Part shown: positions 8,607 through 18,241 of the stretch, piece after piece
How positions within the stretch are numbered: position 1 is the stretch's first letter
How the letters are laid out: every line of letters begins with the position of its first letter
NCBI RefSeq assembly: GCF_900188105.1
Contig: NZ_FZNP01000002.1
Location: 620,001-684,000, forward strand
Length of the DNA: 64,000 nucleotides
Direction: 5' to 3'
Source of the DNA: Actinomadura mexicana
GTDB lineage: Bacteria; Actinomycetota; Actinomycetes; Streptosporangiales; Streptosporangiaceae
Notes under the pieces: generated by a model
Database searches by the model: none
What the model was told of the DNA's origin: nothing
The model's input: only the letters and a program-made list of their open reading frames with translations
Made by a program: the position numbers and the translations under genes

Positions 8607-10379
8607 GTGGCGGCACGCGAAATGATCAAGGTGGCGGCGGGGCTGGCGGGCCTCGTGGTGGGGCTCGCCGGATGCGCCGGAGGAGGCGACGGCGCGTCCG
8701 CGGAAGGCGCGTCCCGCCAGGGCGGCACGCTGCGCGTCGTCGGCTCGTCCGACGTCGAGCACCTCGACCCCGCGTCCGTGTCCAGCGTCGGCGCGTACGG
8801 GCTCGTCCGCACGTTCGCCCGGACCCTCTTCGGGAACCGGGCGTCCAACGACTTCCAGGAGACGGTCCCCGTGCGCCCCGACGTCGCCGCGCGGATCCCG
8901 ACGCGCGAGAACGGAGACGTCGGCAAGGACCGCCGCACGTACACGGTCCGGCTGCGCGACGGCGTCCGGTGGAACACCAGCCCCCCGCGCCCCGTGACCG
9001 CCCAGGACTTCGTCCGCGGCCTTGAACGGCTCTGCAACCCGGCCTCGCCGTCCGCGGCCAAGGGCTACTTCGTCTCCACGCTCAAGGGCATGGACGTGTT
9101 CTGCCGCGGCTACGGATCCGTCGACGCCAAGGACGCCGGGGCGATCGCCGCCTACCAGCGCGACCACGGCTTCGAGGGCGTCCGCGCCAAGGACGAGCGG
9201 ACGCTGGTGTTCAAGCTGAAGCGTCCCGCCAGCGACTTCCTCAACCTGCTCTCGCTGCCGGTCACCGCGGCCGCGCCGCAGGAGTACGACAGGTACGTCC
9301 CGGACAGTGCCGAGTTCCGGCAGCACACCGTCTCCGACGGCCCGTACCAGATCACCGATTACAAGCCGGGCATCTCCTACCTGCTCACCCAAAACCCGGC
9401 GTGGCAGGCGGGCTCGGACCCGCTGCGCGAGCGGCACGTCGCGAAGATCCAGATCACGCTGGGGCAGGACTCGCCGGAGACCGTCCAGCAGCAGATCGAG
9501 CAGGGCACCGCCGACCTCGCGTGGGACCAGCCCGTCCCGACGTCGGCGATCCCGCGGCTGCGCGACGACCCGCGCTTCGCGATCAGGGAGACCCCGAACA
9601 ACAGCCCGTACCTGGTGTTCAACACGCGCAGCCCCCGCAACCGCGGCGCGCTCGGCGACCGGGCGGTCCGGCAGGCGCTGGAGTACGCCGTCGACCGCAG
9701 CGCCCTCATCAAGATCGTCGGCGGGCCGTCGGTGGCCAGGCCGCTGCACACGGTGCTCCCGCCGGGCAACTCCGGCTACGCGGCCGTCAACCACTACCCC
9801 ACGCCCGGTGAGTCCGGCGACCCTGCCAAATGCCGCGAACTGCTCGGCAAGGCGGGCCGCTCCGGCCTCACGCTGAAGTTCCCGTACCGGACGAACAGCG
9901 TCCACAGACTGATCGCCCAGTCCATCGCCCAGAACCTCGACGCCTGCGGGGTCGAGACGGAACTGACCCCCGACTCGGGCGGCTCGTTCTACTCCAGCAC
10001 CCTGTCCACCCCCGCCCGCGCCCGCGAGGGCAAATGGGACATCGCCGCCCCCGGCTGGGTCCCCGACTGGTACGGCAACAACGGCCGCTCGATCATCCAG
10101 CCGCTCTTTGACGGCCGCACCTACGGCCCCAACTCCACCAACTACGGCGGCTACGACAACCCGCAGGTCAACGCGCTCATCGACGCCGCCCTCACCGCCC
10201 CCGACGCCCAGCGCGCCGCCGGCTACTGGCAGCAGGCCGACCAGAAGATCATGGAAGACGCCGCGATCGTCCCCCTCCTGGACCGCGCCCAGACCACCTA
10301 CCGCTCCTCCCGCCTCCACGGCACCTACTTCCTCCCCACCACCGCGGGTTACGACTTGACGCGGGTTTTCATCGCTTAG
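8607..10379 (+). CDS. ABC transporter substrate-binding lipoprotein (oligopeptide type, SBP family 5)
   Basis: Extracellular solute receptor of a peptide/nickel-type ABC importer, 590 residues. The signal peptide ends in a lipobox (LAGC, Cys at about 24), so it is lipid-anchored to the outer membrane face. The SBP_bac_5 body has RQGGTLRVVGSSDVEHLDP near the N-terminus and the conserved region VRQALEYAVDRSALI (about 352-366). GTG start at 8607 with GAGGTGA upstream. No permease or ATPase gene is adjacent, so it must use components encoded elsewhere. The stop codon lies inside a 20-bp hairpin. Substrate is inferred only from family. Confidence 0.9.
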   Translation: MAAREMIKVAAGLAGLVVGLAGCAGGGDGASAEGASRQGGTLRVVGSSDVEHLDPASVSSVGAYGLVRTFARTLFGNRASNDFQETVPVRPDVAARIPTRENGDVGKDRRTYTVRLRDGVRWNTSPPRPVTAQDFVRGLERLCNPASPSAAKGYFVSTLKGMDVFCRGYGSVDAKDAGAIAAYQRDHGFEGVRAKDERTLVFKLKRPASDFLNLLSLPVTAAAPQEYDRYVPDSAEFRQHTVSDGPYQITDYKPGISYLLTQNPAWQAGSDPLRERHVAKIQITLGQDSPETVQQQIEQGTADLAWDQPVPTSAIPRLRDDPRFAIRETPNNSPYLVFNTRSPRNRGALGDRAVRQALEYAVDRSALIKIVGGPSVARPLHTVLPPGNSGYAAVNHYPTPGESGDPAKCRELLGKAGRSGLTLKFPYRTNSVHRLIAQSIAQNLDACGVETELTPDSGGSFYSSTLSTPARAREGKWDIAAPGWVPDWYGNNGRSIIQPLFDGRTYGPNSTNYGGYDNPQVNALIDAALTAPDAQRAAGYWQQADQKIMEDAAIVPLLDRAQTTYRSSRLHGTYFLPTTAGYDLTRVFIA

Positions 10380-10416
10380 TTGGGGTGGGGCGCTCTGCGC
10401 CCCACCCCAACTAAGC
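10374..10416 (+). terminator. Terminator hairpin containing the stop codon of the binding-protein gene
   Basis: A perfect 20-bp inverted repeat (10374-10393 with 10397-10416, loop TCT). The TAG stop codon (10377-10379) lies in the left arm. No U-tract follows, as is common for actinobacterial stem-only terminators. Confidence 0.8.
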
Positions 10417-10418
10417 GG

Positions 10419-10507
10419 GCGATCGCTGGCATCGCTCCGACTCGCCTGGCGGCTCGCTGCGCGATCAGATTCTCGCTTCGCTCGAATCTGCCTTCGGACG
10501 CGATCGC
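10419..10507. repeat. Palindrome-rich intergenic element (REP-like)
   Basis: The segment is bounded by two GCGATCGC octamers (10419-10426 and 10500-10507) and contains CAGATTC (10466-10472) inverted as GAATCTG (10484-10490), with repeated TCGCT words between. It has no coding potential and sits between a terminator and an MFS gene. It looks like a dispersed palindromic element; only one copy is in this window, so its repeat nature is inference. Confidence 0.4.
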
Positions 10508-10589
10508 AGCCGTTGAGGTCGTTGCGTGGTTGCGGTGCACCAGGCACGAAGGGGAGAGCACTGCAACAAAGACGACATACTCTGATCGG

Positions 10590-11909
10590 ATGCGGGCTGG
10601 TGAGTTGCGGGAGATCTTGCGGGGGCGGGATTTCCGGCGGCTCTACGGGACGCGGCTCGCCTCGCAGCTGACGGACGGCGTGTTCCAGGTGGCGCTCGCC
10701 GGATACGTGTTCTTCTCGCCCGAGCGGCAGGCGACGGCGGCCAAGGCGGCGGCCGCGTTCGCGGTGACGTTGCTGCCCTACTCGGCGCTCGGGCCGTTCG
10801 CCGGGGTGTTCATCGACCGGTGGCGGCGGCGGCAGATCCTCGTGTGGACGCCGGTGCTGCGCGCGCTGCTCGTGCTGCTCGTCGCCGGGCTCGTGGCGGG
10901 CGGGCAGGACGGGCTCGGCTTCTTCCTCGGCGTGCTCGTGGTGCTGGGCGTGAACCGCTTCTTCCTCGCGGCGCTGTCGGCGGCGCTCCCGCACGTCGTG
11001 CGGCGCGACCAACTGGTCACGGCGAACGCGTTCAGCGTCACGTCCGGGACCGTCGTCGCGTTCGCCGGCGCGGGCGCCGGCTACGGGCTCCGGCGGGTGT
11101 TCGGCGCCGGGCACGACGGGACGGCGCTGATCCTCGTGGCCGCGGCGGCGCTGTTCCTGCTCGCCGGGCTGATCGCGACGACGCTGCCGAAGGGGCTGCT
11201 CGGCCCCCACCGGGCGGTGGAGGAGGTCGCGACCGGGGCGGACGTGCCGCAAGCCCCTCGGGTGGTCGAGGCCGTCCGGGGGGTTCTGGGCGGGCTCGTG
11301 GACGGGGGGCGGCATATCGCGCGGCGGCCGCAGGCGGCGCTGGCGCTCGGTGCGATCTCGTTCCACCGGTTCCTGTACGGCGTCGTTCTGATCATGACGC
11401 TGCTGCTGTGCCGGAACCACTTCGCCGGCGACCCCGACCGGGGGCTGGAGACGTTCGCGCTCATGCTCGGGGTGTCCGGCGCCGGGTACTTCGCGGCGGC
11501 GCTGATCACGCCGCCGGTGGTGCGGCGGATCAGCAAGCAGGCGTGGGTGGCGTGGCAGCTCGGCGGGGCGGCGCTGAGCCTGCTCGTCCTCGGCATGCCG
11601 TTCGCGGAGCGTCCCTGGGCCGTCGGCGCCTTCCTGCTCGGCGTCGTGTCGCAGGGCGTGAAGCTGTGCGTCGACACGACCTTGCAGGAGACGATCGACG
11701 ACGCCTACCGGGGGCGGGTCTTCGCCGTCTACGACATGCTGTTCAACGCGACGTTCGCCGCTGCCGCCGCCGCTGCCGCGACCTGGCTGCCCGCGGACGG
11801 GCGCGCCGACCTCACCCTCCTCGCGGTGGTCGCGGCCTACGCGGCGGGCGCCGTCGCCTACCGGACGGCCGCCTCCCGCATGCGCCGGCCCGCGCACGCC
11901 CTGCGTTAG
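10590..11909 (+). CDS. MFS transporter
   Basis: 439-residue integral membrane transporter with about 12 hydrophobic helices (first at about 20-40, last near 400-425). An RWRRRQILV motif after helix 2 (about 72-80) is the usual cytoplasmic loop of MFS_3-type exporters. I place the start at ATG 10590 ([10 protein letters not shown]), because the frame upstream runs through the palindromic element and has no hydrophobic or conserved features. The stop overlaps that of convergent bioA by 4 bp. Substrate unknown; the family contains siderophore and drug exporters. Confidence 0.85.
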   Translation: MRAGELREILRGRDFRRLYGTRLASQLTDGVFQVALAGYVFFSPERQATAAKAAAAFAVTLLPYSALGPFAGVFIDRWRRRQILVWTPVLRALLVLLVAGLVAGGQDGLGFFLGVLVVLGVNRFFLAALSAALPHVVRRDQLVTANAFSVTSGTVVAFAGAGAGYGLRRVFGAGHDGTALILVAAAALFLLAGLIATTLPKGLLGPHRAVEEVATGADVPQAPRVVEAVRGVLGGLVDGGRHIARRPQAALALGAISFHRFLYGVVLIMTLLLCRNHFAGDPDRGLETFALMLGVSGAGYFAAALITPPVVRRISKQAWVAWQLGGAALSLLVLGMPFAERPWAVGAFLLGVVSQGVKLCVDTTLQETIDDAYRGRVFAVYDMLFNATFAAAAAAAATWLPADGRADLTLLAVVAAYAAGAVAYRTAASRMRRPAHALR

Positions 11910-13219
11910 AGCGACTCCGCGACGGCGTGCAGGGCGGCGGCGATGTGGTGGACCTCGTCTTCCGTGCACACGTACGGCGGCATCGTGTAGACGAGCTTGC
12001 CGAAGGGGCGCAGCCAGACGCCGTGCGCCATGGCGATCTCCTGGACGGACGGGACGTCCACCGGCTCGCGCGCCTCCACCACGCCGATCGCGCCGAGGAT
12101 GCGGACGTCCGCCACTCCGGGGAACTCCGCGACGCCGTCGAGCCCGCTGGTCAGGACCGCCTCGATGGTGTCGACCTCGTCCCGCCAGTCGCGCGAGAGC
12201 AGCAGGTCGATGGACGCGGACGCGACCGCGGCGGCGAGCGGGTTGGCCATGTAGGTGGGCCCGTGCATCAGGGCGCCCGCCTCGCCGGAGGTGATGCCGT
12301 GGGCGACGCGGTCGGTGCACAGCGTCGCGGCCATCGTCATGTAGCCGCCGGTCAGCGCCTTGCCGAGGCACATGATGTCGGGGACGACCTCGGCGTGGTC
12401 GCAGCCCCACAGCTCGCCCGTCCGGCCGAACCCGGTGGCGATCTCGTCCAGGATCAGCAGCAGGCCGTGCTCGTCGGCGATGTCGCGGAGGGCGCGCAGG
12501 TACTCGGGGGCGTAGAAGCGCATGCCGCCGGCGCCCTGGACGATCGGTTCCGCGATGATCCCGGCGAGCTCGCCCGCGTGCTTGGCGGCCAGTTCGGCCA
12601 GCTCGTCCAGGAACGCATCGTCGGGTTCGGCGGAGTAGCCGAGCGGGGGCGGGGGCGCGAAGACGTGCTGGGGGAGGACGTCGGCGAACATGTGGTGCAT
12701 CCCGTTCACCGGGTCGCAGACCGCCATGTCGCCGAACGTGTCGCCGTGGTAGCCGCCCCGGACGGTCAGGAGCCGGCGCCGTTCCGGACGCCCCTGCGAC
12801 CGCCAGAACTGCAGCGCCATCTTGATCGCGACCTCGACCCCGACGGACCCGGAGTCGGCGAAGAACACCTTGGTCAGCGGCTCAGGAGTGATCTCTACGA
12901 GCCGCTCGGCGAGCCGGACGGCGGGCGGGTGGGTGATCCCGCCGAACATGACGTGCGCCATCTTGCCGAGCTGCCCGGTGACGGCCGCGTTCAGCTTCGG
13001 GTGGTTGTAGCCGTGCACCGCCGCCCACCAGGAGGACATGCCGTCGATCAGCTCGGTGCCGTCCGCGAGGGTCAGCCGCACCCCGTCCGCCGACACGACC
13101 GGCAGCGCGGGCGCCGCCGCGGGCATCGGCGCGTACGGGTGCCAGATGTGCTCCCGGTCGAACTCCAGCATCCGCTCGGTCTCCCGGGGGCTCATCCGCC
13201 CCAGCCGCAACGGGATCAC
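11906..13219 (-). CDS. bioA: Adenosylmethionine-8-amino-7-oxononanoate aminotransferase
   Basis: PLP enzyme that makes 7,8-diaminopelargonate from KAPA and S-adenosylmethionine, the antepenultimate step of biotin synthesis. 437 residues. Shows the BioA-specific HIWHPYAPM (about 24-32) and [13 protein letters not shown], and the PLP lysine in [10 protein letters not shown] (about 285-290). GTG start at 13219 overlaps the TGA of pcnA (GTGA), so the two are translationally coupled; ATG at 13195 is an alternative. No bioF, bioD or bioB is nearby, which is unusual since these genes normally cluster. Fold-I class III aminotransferases of other specificity are possible, but the tryptophan motifs favour BioA. 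Confidence 0.88.
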   Translation of the reverse strand: MIPLRLGRMSPRETERMLEFDREHIWHPYAPMPAAAPALPVVSADGVRLTLADGTELIDGMSSWWAAVHGYNHPKLNAAVTGQLGKMAHVMFGGITHPPAVRLAERLVEITPEPLTKVFFADSGSVGVEVAIKMALQFWRSQGRPERRRLLTVRGGYHGDTFGDMAVCDPVNGMHHMFADVLPQHVFAPPPPLGYSAEPDDAFLDELAELAAKHAGELAGIIAEPIVQGAGGMRFYAPEYLRALRDIADEHGLLLILDEIATGFGRTGELWGCDHAEVVPDIMCLGKALTGGYMTMAATLCTDRVAHGITSGEAGALMHGPTYMANPLAAAVASASIDLLLSRDWRDEVDTIEAVLTSGLDGVAEFPGVADVRILGAIGVVEAREPVDVPSVQEIAMAHGVWLRPFGKLVYTMPPYVCTEDEVHHIAAALHAVAESL

Positions 13220-14691
13220 TCGCCGTTCCCCTCCCGGTCGGCCGGGGCGCCGATGCCCTCGGCGGCGGCCCAGCGGCGCAGTTCGGCGGCGGCGGCCTCC
13301 TTGCCGATCATGCCGCGGTCCAGGCGGAGTTCGAGGAGGAACGCGTAGGCGCGGCCGACGAGGGGGCCGGGGGTGATGCCGAGGATCTCCTGGATCCCGT
13401 TGCCGTCGATCTCCGGGCGGATCGCGGCCAGCTCCTCCTCCTCCGCCAGCCTCTCGATCCGCACCTCCAGGTCGTCGTAGGTGCGGCGCAGCCGGTCGGC
13501 CTTGCGCTTGTTGCGGGTGGTGCAGTCGGCGCGGGTCAGCTTGTGCAGGCGGGCGAGGAGCGGCCCGGCGTCGCGGACGTACCGGCGGACGGCCGAGTCC
13601 GTCCACTCGCCGGTCCCGTAGCCGTGGAAGCGCAGGTGCAGCTCCACGAGGCGGGACACGTCGGCGATGACGTCCTTCGGGTAGCGCAGCGCGGTCAGCC
13701 GCTTGCGGGTCATCTTCGCGCCCACGACCTCGTGGTGGTGGAAGGAGACCCGGCCGCCCGGCTCGAACCGCCGGGTCCTCGGCTTGCCGATGTCGTGCAG
13801 CAGCGCCGCGAGCCGCAGGACGAGGTCGGGGCCGTCCTCCTCCTGCGCGATCGCCTGCTCCAGGACGATCAGCGAGTGCTCGTAGACGTCCTTGTGCCGG
13901 TGGTGCTCGTCGATCTCCAGCCGCAGCATGGGCAGCTCGGGCAGGACGTGCGCGGCCAGGCCCGTCTCGACCAGCAGCGCCAGGCCCTCCCGCGGGTAAC
14001 GGCCGCAGAGCAGCTTGGACAGCTCGTCCCGGACCCGCTCGGCCGACACGATCTCGATGCGGTCCGCCATGTCCTTCATCGCGCGGACGACGTCGGGCGC
14101 GACGGTGAAGCCGAGCTGGGAGGCGAACCGGGCGGCGCGCATCATCCGCAGCGGGTCGTCGCTGAAGGAGTCCTCCGGCCGGCCGGGCGTCCGCAGCACC
14201 TTGCGCTGAAGGTCGGTGAGGCCGCCGAACGGGTCGACGAAGTCGTGCCCGGGCAGCCGCGCCGCCATCGCGTTGACGGCGAAGTCGCGGCGCCGCAGGT
14301 CCTCGACCAGGGACGTCCCGTAGGACACCTCGGGCTTGCGGGACTTCGGGTCGTAGGACTCGCTGCGGTAGGTGGTGATCTCCAGCTCGACGCCGTCCTT
14401 GCGCAGGCCGACCGTGCCGAACTCGATGCCGATCGTCCAGTGCGCGTCCGCCCAGCCGCGGATGAGCTCCAGGGTGCGCTCGGGCGGGGCGTCGGTGGTC
14501 AGGTCCACGTCCTTGGTCGCGCGGCGCAGCAGCGCGTCCCGGACGGGGCCGCCGACCAGCGCCAGCTCGTGACCGGCCGCCGCGAACCGGGCGCCGAGAT
14601 CATCGGCGACGGGCGCGATCCCGCGCAGCAGCTCGGCGATCGCGGTACGCCGCGAGGACTCTGAAGTCACGTTCTGGTCAGGCACGGCCAT
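13216..14691 (-). CDS. pcnA: CCA tRNA nucleotidyltransferase
   Basis: Adds or repairs the 3' CCA of tRNAs. 491 residues. Nucleotidyltransferase head with [13 protein letters not shown] (about 44-56) and catalytic DVDLTTDAP (about 60-68), then the RNA-binding region and an HD domain with [12 protein letters not shown] (about 275-286) and [11 protein letters not shown] choose ATG 14691 (MAVPDQNVT) because the longer frame adds 21 residues without homology. It matches mycobacterial Rv3907c in layout and, as there, sits beside the DUF6049-murJ genes, though transcribed away from them. Ends in a GTGA overlap with bioA. Confidence 0.93.
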   Translation of the reverse strand: MAVPDQNVTSESSRRTAIAELLRGIAPVADDLGARFAAAGHELALVGGPVRDALLRRATKDVDLTTDAPPERTLELIRGWADAHWTIGIEFGTVGLRKDGVELEITTYRSESYDPKSRKPEVSYGTSLVEDLRRRDFAVNAMAARLPGHDFVDPFGGLTDLQRKVLRTPGRPEDSFSDDPLRMMRAARFASQLGFTVAPDVVRAMKDMADRIEIVSAERVRDELSKLLCGRYPREGLALLVETGLAAHVLPELPMLRLEIDEHHRHKDVYEHSLIVLEQAIAQEEDGPDLVLRLAALLHDIGKPRTRRFEPGGRVSFHHHEVVGAKMTRKRLTALRYPKDVIADVSRLVELHLRFHGYGTGEWTDSAVRRYVRDAGPLLARLHKLTRADCTTRNKRKADRLRRTYDDLEVRIERLAEEEELAAIRPEIDGNGIQEILGITPGPLVGRAYAFLLELRLDRGMIGKEAAAAELRRWAAAEGIGAPADREGNGE

Positions 14692-15068
14692 CGAGCGTAT
14701 TTCCTTGGTTGACGGGCTGACAAAGGACTTTCTGGCGAGCGTCGGGGCCCGCACGGGAGTCCTTTCGGGGCCGAAGAAGGACGGGGCCCTTCACACGCCC
14801 CGATCCCCGGGTTACCTTTCGGGCACCCCGACGACGCCCTGCGCGACCCGGTGAGCCTCCCGTACGACAACGGTAGCGGGATCCAAAAGGGCCACGGTCC
14901 GCCGCACCTGCGGTTGAGGCGCGTCGCGAGGGTTCGCGTCCCGCGCGGCAGGGATGGAACCTGCCGTTCCGGGTATGTGGGGGCTTCCCCCGCAATGTGC
15001 GACGCATGGGGCCGTAGGGAAACCAGATCCGGGGTGAGCGGGGACGCCCCCGCGGGATGGAGCCGAAC
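14692..15068. other. Intergenic region between divergent pcnA and YbaK-like gene
   Basis: 377 bp without a credible gene. It must hold both divergent promoters. A small hairpin (GGGGG-CTT-CCCCC at 14979-14991) lies in the leader of the rightward gene; no factor-binding motif was recognised. Confidence 0.5.
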
Positions 15069-15608
15069 ATGAAGGACGCTCTCACCATCCACCGCGCGCT
15101 TCTCGGTTGGGAGACGGCGCACGAGATCGTGCGGCTGCCCCTCGCGATGACCCGGGCCGACGAACTGCCCAGGGCGCTCGGCCTGCCGCCGGAGCGGTGC
15201 CTGGTGACGCGCGTCTACTCCTGCGAGGGCGCCCACCGCGGCCGCCCCTTCCTGGCCGGGGCGATAGTCCCGGCGGGACGGCGGCCGTCCGCCGAGGCGG
15301 TGCGGCTGGGCGTGGGCGCCCGCGGCGTCCGGCCCGCGCACGCGGACGTGGTCAACGCCGTCACCGAGTACGCCGCGGGCCTGGTCTGCCCGCTGCTCCT
15401 GCCGGAGTCGATGCCGCTGCTGATCGACCGTGAGCTCGTGGACGGGCTTCACGCCCATGGTGTCGTCTACACCGCGACCGGCGAGGCGTCCACGGCGCTC
15501 GGCATCAAGGCCAGCGCCCTGTACTCCCTCTGCCATCCGAGACCCGTCGACCTGCTGGCCCCGCTCAGCGCCGCGTCCGCCCCGGGGCGGGACCACGTGA
15601 CGACCTGA
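15069..15608 (+). CDS. YbaK/aminoacyl-tRNA deacylase-like protein
   Basis: 179 residues, related to the YbaK/ProX domain that hydrolyses mischarged aminoacyl-tRNAs in trans. Visible family features are VTEYAAGLVCPLLLPESMPLLID (the central strand-loop; residues about 100-122) and TGEASTALGIKASAL (about 140-154), corresponding to the nucleotide-binding loop of YbaK. Start ATG 15069 is supported by GGAG at the right spacing; an in-frame ATG at 15057 lacks one. It occupies the place between pcnA and the DUF6049 gene where mycobacteria carry a Nudix hydrolase. Substrate tRNA cannot be told. Confidence 0.75.
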   Translation: MKDALTIHRALLGWETAHEIVRLPLAMTRADELPRALGLPPERCLVTRVYSCEGAHRGRPFLAGAIVPAGRRPSAEAVRLGVGARGVRPAHADVVNAVTEYAAGLVCPLLLPESMPLLIDRELVDGLHAHGVVYTATGEASTALGIKASALYSLCHPRPVDLLAPLSAASAPGRDHVTT

Positions 15609-15775
15609 GCCGCCCGCCCGTCTCGGCCCGGCTGGCGGGTGCACCGGGCAACGCCATGAACACCGACGGACTACCATCGGGGCCGTGGTGCGGGAAAACG
15701 ACGCCCGCCGTCCTCGGCCTGTCCTCGCGCCGCCGGACGGGTTCTGGACGGGCACGGCGTGAGGGCGGACACGGC

Positions 15776-18241
15776 GTGAATGCGGTCGGACGCGCGTTGG
15801 CGCTGGCCGCGCTGCTGCCCTGTCTCGCCATGGCGGCCTCCCCGGCCATGGCGTCCCCCGCCGGGGTCCGGGCCCGGACCCCCGCGAAGGCCCCGGCCGG
15901 CGCCCCGGCCGCGGCCCAGGCGCGCGCGCAGGTGGCGCTCGCGCTCACCAAGGTCACGCCGAAGACCCTCACCGCGAAATCCAAGATCGAAATTTCCGGC
16001 GCGGCGCGGAACCGCACCGGCCACCCGCTGGCCGGCCTCACCCTGCGGCTGCGCTACAGCGCCCAGCCCGTGACCAGCCGGAGCCAGCTCGACCAGCTCG
16101 CGTCCGGGCAGCAGACCGCGCTGCCCAACGTCGCCCCGCAGCAGCAGTCGCTCGCGCAGGCGACCAGGCCCGGGGTGACGCAGGGCTGGAGCTTCCGCAC
16201 CACCGCGCGGCAACTGGGCCTGCGCGCCCCCGCCGCCACCCCCGGCGTGTACCCGATGCGCGTCGAGGTGCTGAACTCCGCGCAGCAGGTCGTCGGCGGC
16301 CTGACGACCTTCCTGACGCTGATGCCGAAGCAGCGGAGCTTCAAGCCGGTGGCGGTCGGCTGGGTGCTGCCGCTGATCGACCGGATGCACCGCGCCAACG
16401 ACCGCACGTTCATCGACGACGAGCTCACCAAGGAGCTGTCGCCCGGCGGCCGGCTCCACCGGCTCGTGGAGGCCGCCGCCACCACCGGCACGCCGGTCAC
16501 CTGGGCGATCGACCCGGCGCTGCTGGACGACGTGCAGCAGATGGCGTCGGGCGACTACTACGTCAGGCCGCCCGGAGCCCGCAAGGGCGTCCGGAAGGAG
16601 AAGAGCAAGGTCGCGGCGACGTGGCTGGCGTCGCTCAAGACCGCCTCCAAGGGCGACCCCTACTTCGTCCTCCCCTACGGCGACCCCGACGTCACGGCCC
16701 TGGTCCGGCGGAAGGCGACCCGCGACATCGGCGTCGCCTTCGACGCGCGCAACACCGGCTTCGTGGCGCAGATACTCGGCCGCCAGCCCGACGCTCACGT
16801 CGCCTGGCCGGCGTCCGGCGTCGGCGGGCCCGGCACGCTCGAACAGCTCGCCAGGTACGCCCTGAAGGACGGCGGGTCGTTCCTGATGAGCAGCTCCCAG
16901 TTCGAGAACCCCGCGACGGGCGCGCAGCCGAACGCGACCACCGCGCTCCAGACGCACCTGGGCGCCAAGAAGGCCCTCCTCTACGACCAGACGGTCACCC
17001 AGATCCTCGACCAGGGGTCGCGGTCCGCCTCCGGGGCGCTGATGAGCGAGCAGCGATTCCTCGCCGAGACCGCGATGATCGCGGCGGAGGCGCCGAGCGT
17101 CCAGCGCACCGTCGTCGTCGCCCCCGACCGGCTGTGGGACCCCGCCAGCGGGCTCGCCAAGAACCTGCTCACCTACACCAAGGCCGCGTCCTGGATGAAC
17201 GAGGTGCCGCTGCGCTCGGTCGAGTCGGCCCGGCCGCAGGCCCGCGCCTTCCACGGCTACTCCGACGACTACGAGAAGTTCGAGCTGGGCGACGTCCACC
17301 TGGACCAGACCCGGGCGATAGCGAAGCGCGCGGCGACGTTCCAGGCCGTGATGACCGGCCCGGTGAAAATCTCCTACGAGCGCGCCGTGCTGCGGCTGGA
17401 GTCGGTCGGCTGGCGGACGTCGCCGAGCCGCGCCAAGCGGGCCCGCAAGGAGCTGGAGGACGAGCTCCAGGCGGACATGCACCGGGTCCGCGTCGTCCCC
17501 CCGAAGAACAGGCGCGTGCTGATGGGGGGCAGCTCGGGCAAGCTTCCCGTCCTGGTCGAGAACACGCTGAGCGACCAGTCGGTGAAGGTCCGGCTCGTCG
17601 TGACCTCGGAGAACACCGCCAAGCTCAAGCTCGGCGAGCTGGAGCCCGACGACGCGGTGATCGAGCTCGGACCCGGGGAGCGGGCCCAGCGGTGGATCCC
17701 GGCGCAGGCGGCCGGCAACGGCAACTTCGGCGTCCGCCTCGATCTGCAGATTCCCGGCGCGGGCGGCCGGACGTACGGTGACGGCGAGACCATCACGGTC
17801 ACCACGACCGGGTACGGGCGCCTCGCCCTGCTCATCACGGGCGGCGGACTTGCCGTACTCTTCGTGGGCGTCGGAGTGCGGGCCATCAGAGCGAGGCGCC
17901 GCCGGAAAGCGGAGGCAGCCGGTGACGGGTCGACCGGAATGGGATCGGCAGGGACAGGGGAACCAGGGGGCGGGCTCCCAGGGCCCGGGATACCCTCCGC
18001 CGAATACTCCGGGGCGCCCGGGACAGGGCTACCCGGCGCAGGGCGACCCCCAGGGGTACCCGCAGGGCCCGCCGCCCCAGGGCCCCCCGCCCCAGGGACC
18101 GCGCCCGCAGAGGCCGATGCCGCAGGGCCGGCGGCCGGGCCCTCAGGCGCCCGGCCCGAGGACCCCGCCGCAGTACCCGGGCCGGCCGCAGACGGGCCGG
18201 CCGCCGGGCGCGGCGAACATCGCCGCCGAGACGGTGGTTGA
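15776..18241 (+). CDS. DUF6049 family secreted/membrane protein
   Basis: 821 residues, homologous by position and layout to mycobacterial Rv3909. Signal peptide MNAVGRALALAALLPCLAMA, a large extracellular region (about 30-680), one C-terminal membrane helix (LALLITGGGLAVLFVGVGV, about 683-701) followed by an Arg/Lys stop-transfer patch and a Pro/Gly/Ala-rich cytoplasmic tail. GTG start at 15776 with GAGGG upstream. The last 320 bp overlap the murJ gene in another frame, so the tail and the murJ N-terminus share DNA. Function unknown; the conserved link with MurJ suggests a role in envelope assembly. Confidence 0.8.
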   Translation: MNAVGRALALAALLPCLAMAASPAMASPAGVRARTPAKAPAGAPAAAQARAQVALALTKVTPKTLTAKSKIEISGAARNRTGHPLAGLTLRLRYSAQPVTSRSQLDQLASGQQTALPNVAPQQQSLAQATRPGVTQGWSFRTTARQLGLRAPAATPGVYPMRVEVLNSAQQVVGGLTTFLTLMPKQRSFKPVAVGWVLPLIDRMHRANDRTFIDDELTKELSPGGRLHRLVEAAATTGTPVTWAIDPALLDDVQQMASGDYYVRPPGARKGVRKEKSKVAATWLASLKTASKGDPYFVLPYGDPDVTALVRRKATRDIGVAFDARNTGFVAQILGRQPDAHVAWPASGVGGPGTLEQLARYALKDGGSFLMSSSQFENPATGAQPNATTALQTHLGAKKALLYDQTVTQILDQGSRSASGALMSEQRFLAETAMIAAEAPSVQRTVVVAPDRLWDPASGLAKNLLTYTKAASWMNEVPLRSVESARPQARAFHGYSDDYEKFELGDVHLDQTRAIAKRAATFQAVMTGPVKISYERAVLRLESVGWRTSPSRAKRARKELEDELQADMHRVRVVPPKNRRVLMGGSSGKLPVLVENTLSDQSVKVRLVVTSENTAKLKLGELEPDDAVIELGPGERAQRWIPAQAAGNGNFGVRLDLQIPGAGGRTYGDGETITVTTTGYGRLALLITGGGLAVLFVGVGVRAIRARRRRKAEAAGDGSTGMGSAGTGEPGGGLPGPGIPSAEYSGAPGTGLPGAGRPPGVPAGPAAPGPPAPGTAPAEADAAGPAAGPSGARPEDPAAVPGPAADGPAAGRGEHRRRDGG

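Noticed and set aside
8571..12410. Very long minus-strand frame across the lipoprotein and MFS genes
   Set aside because: Spans two well-supported genes and a terminator; no domain, no ribosome site.
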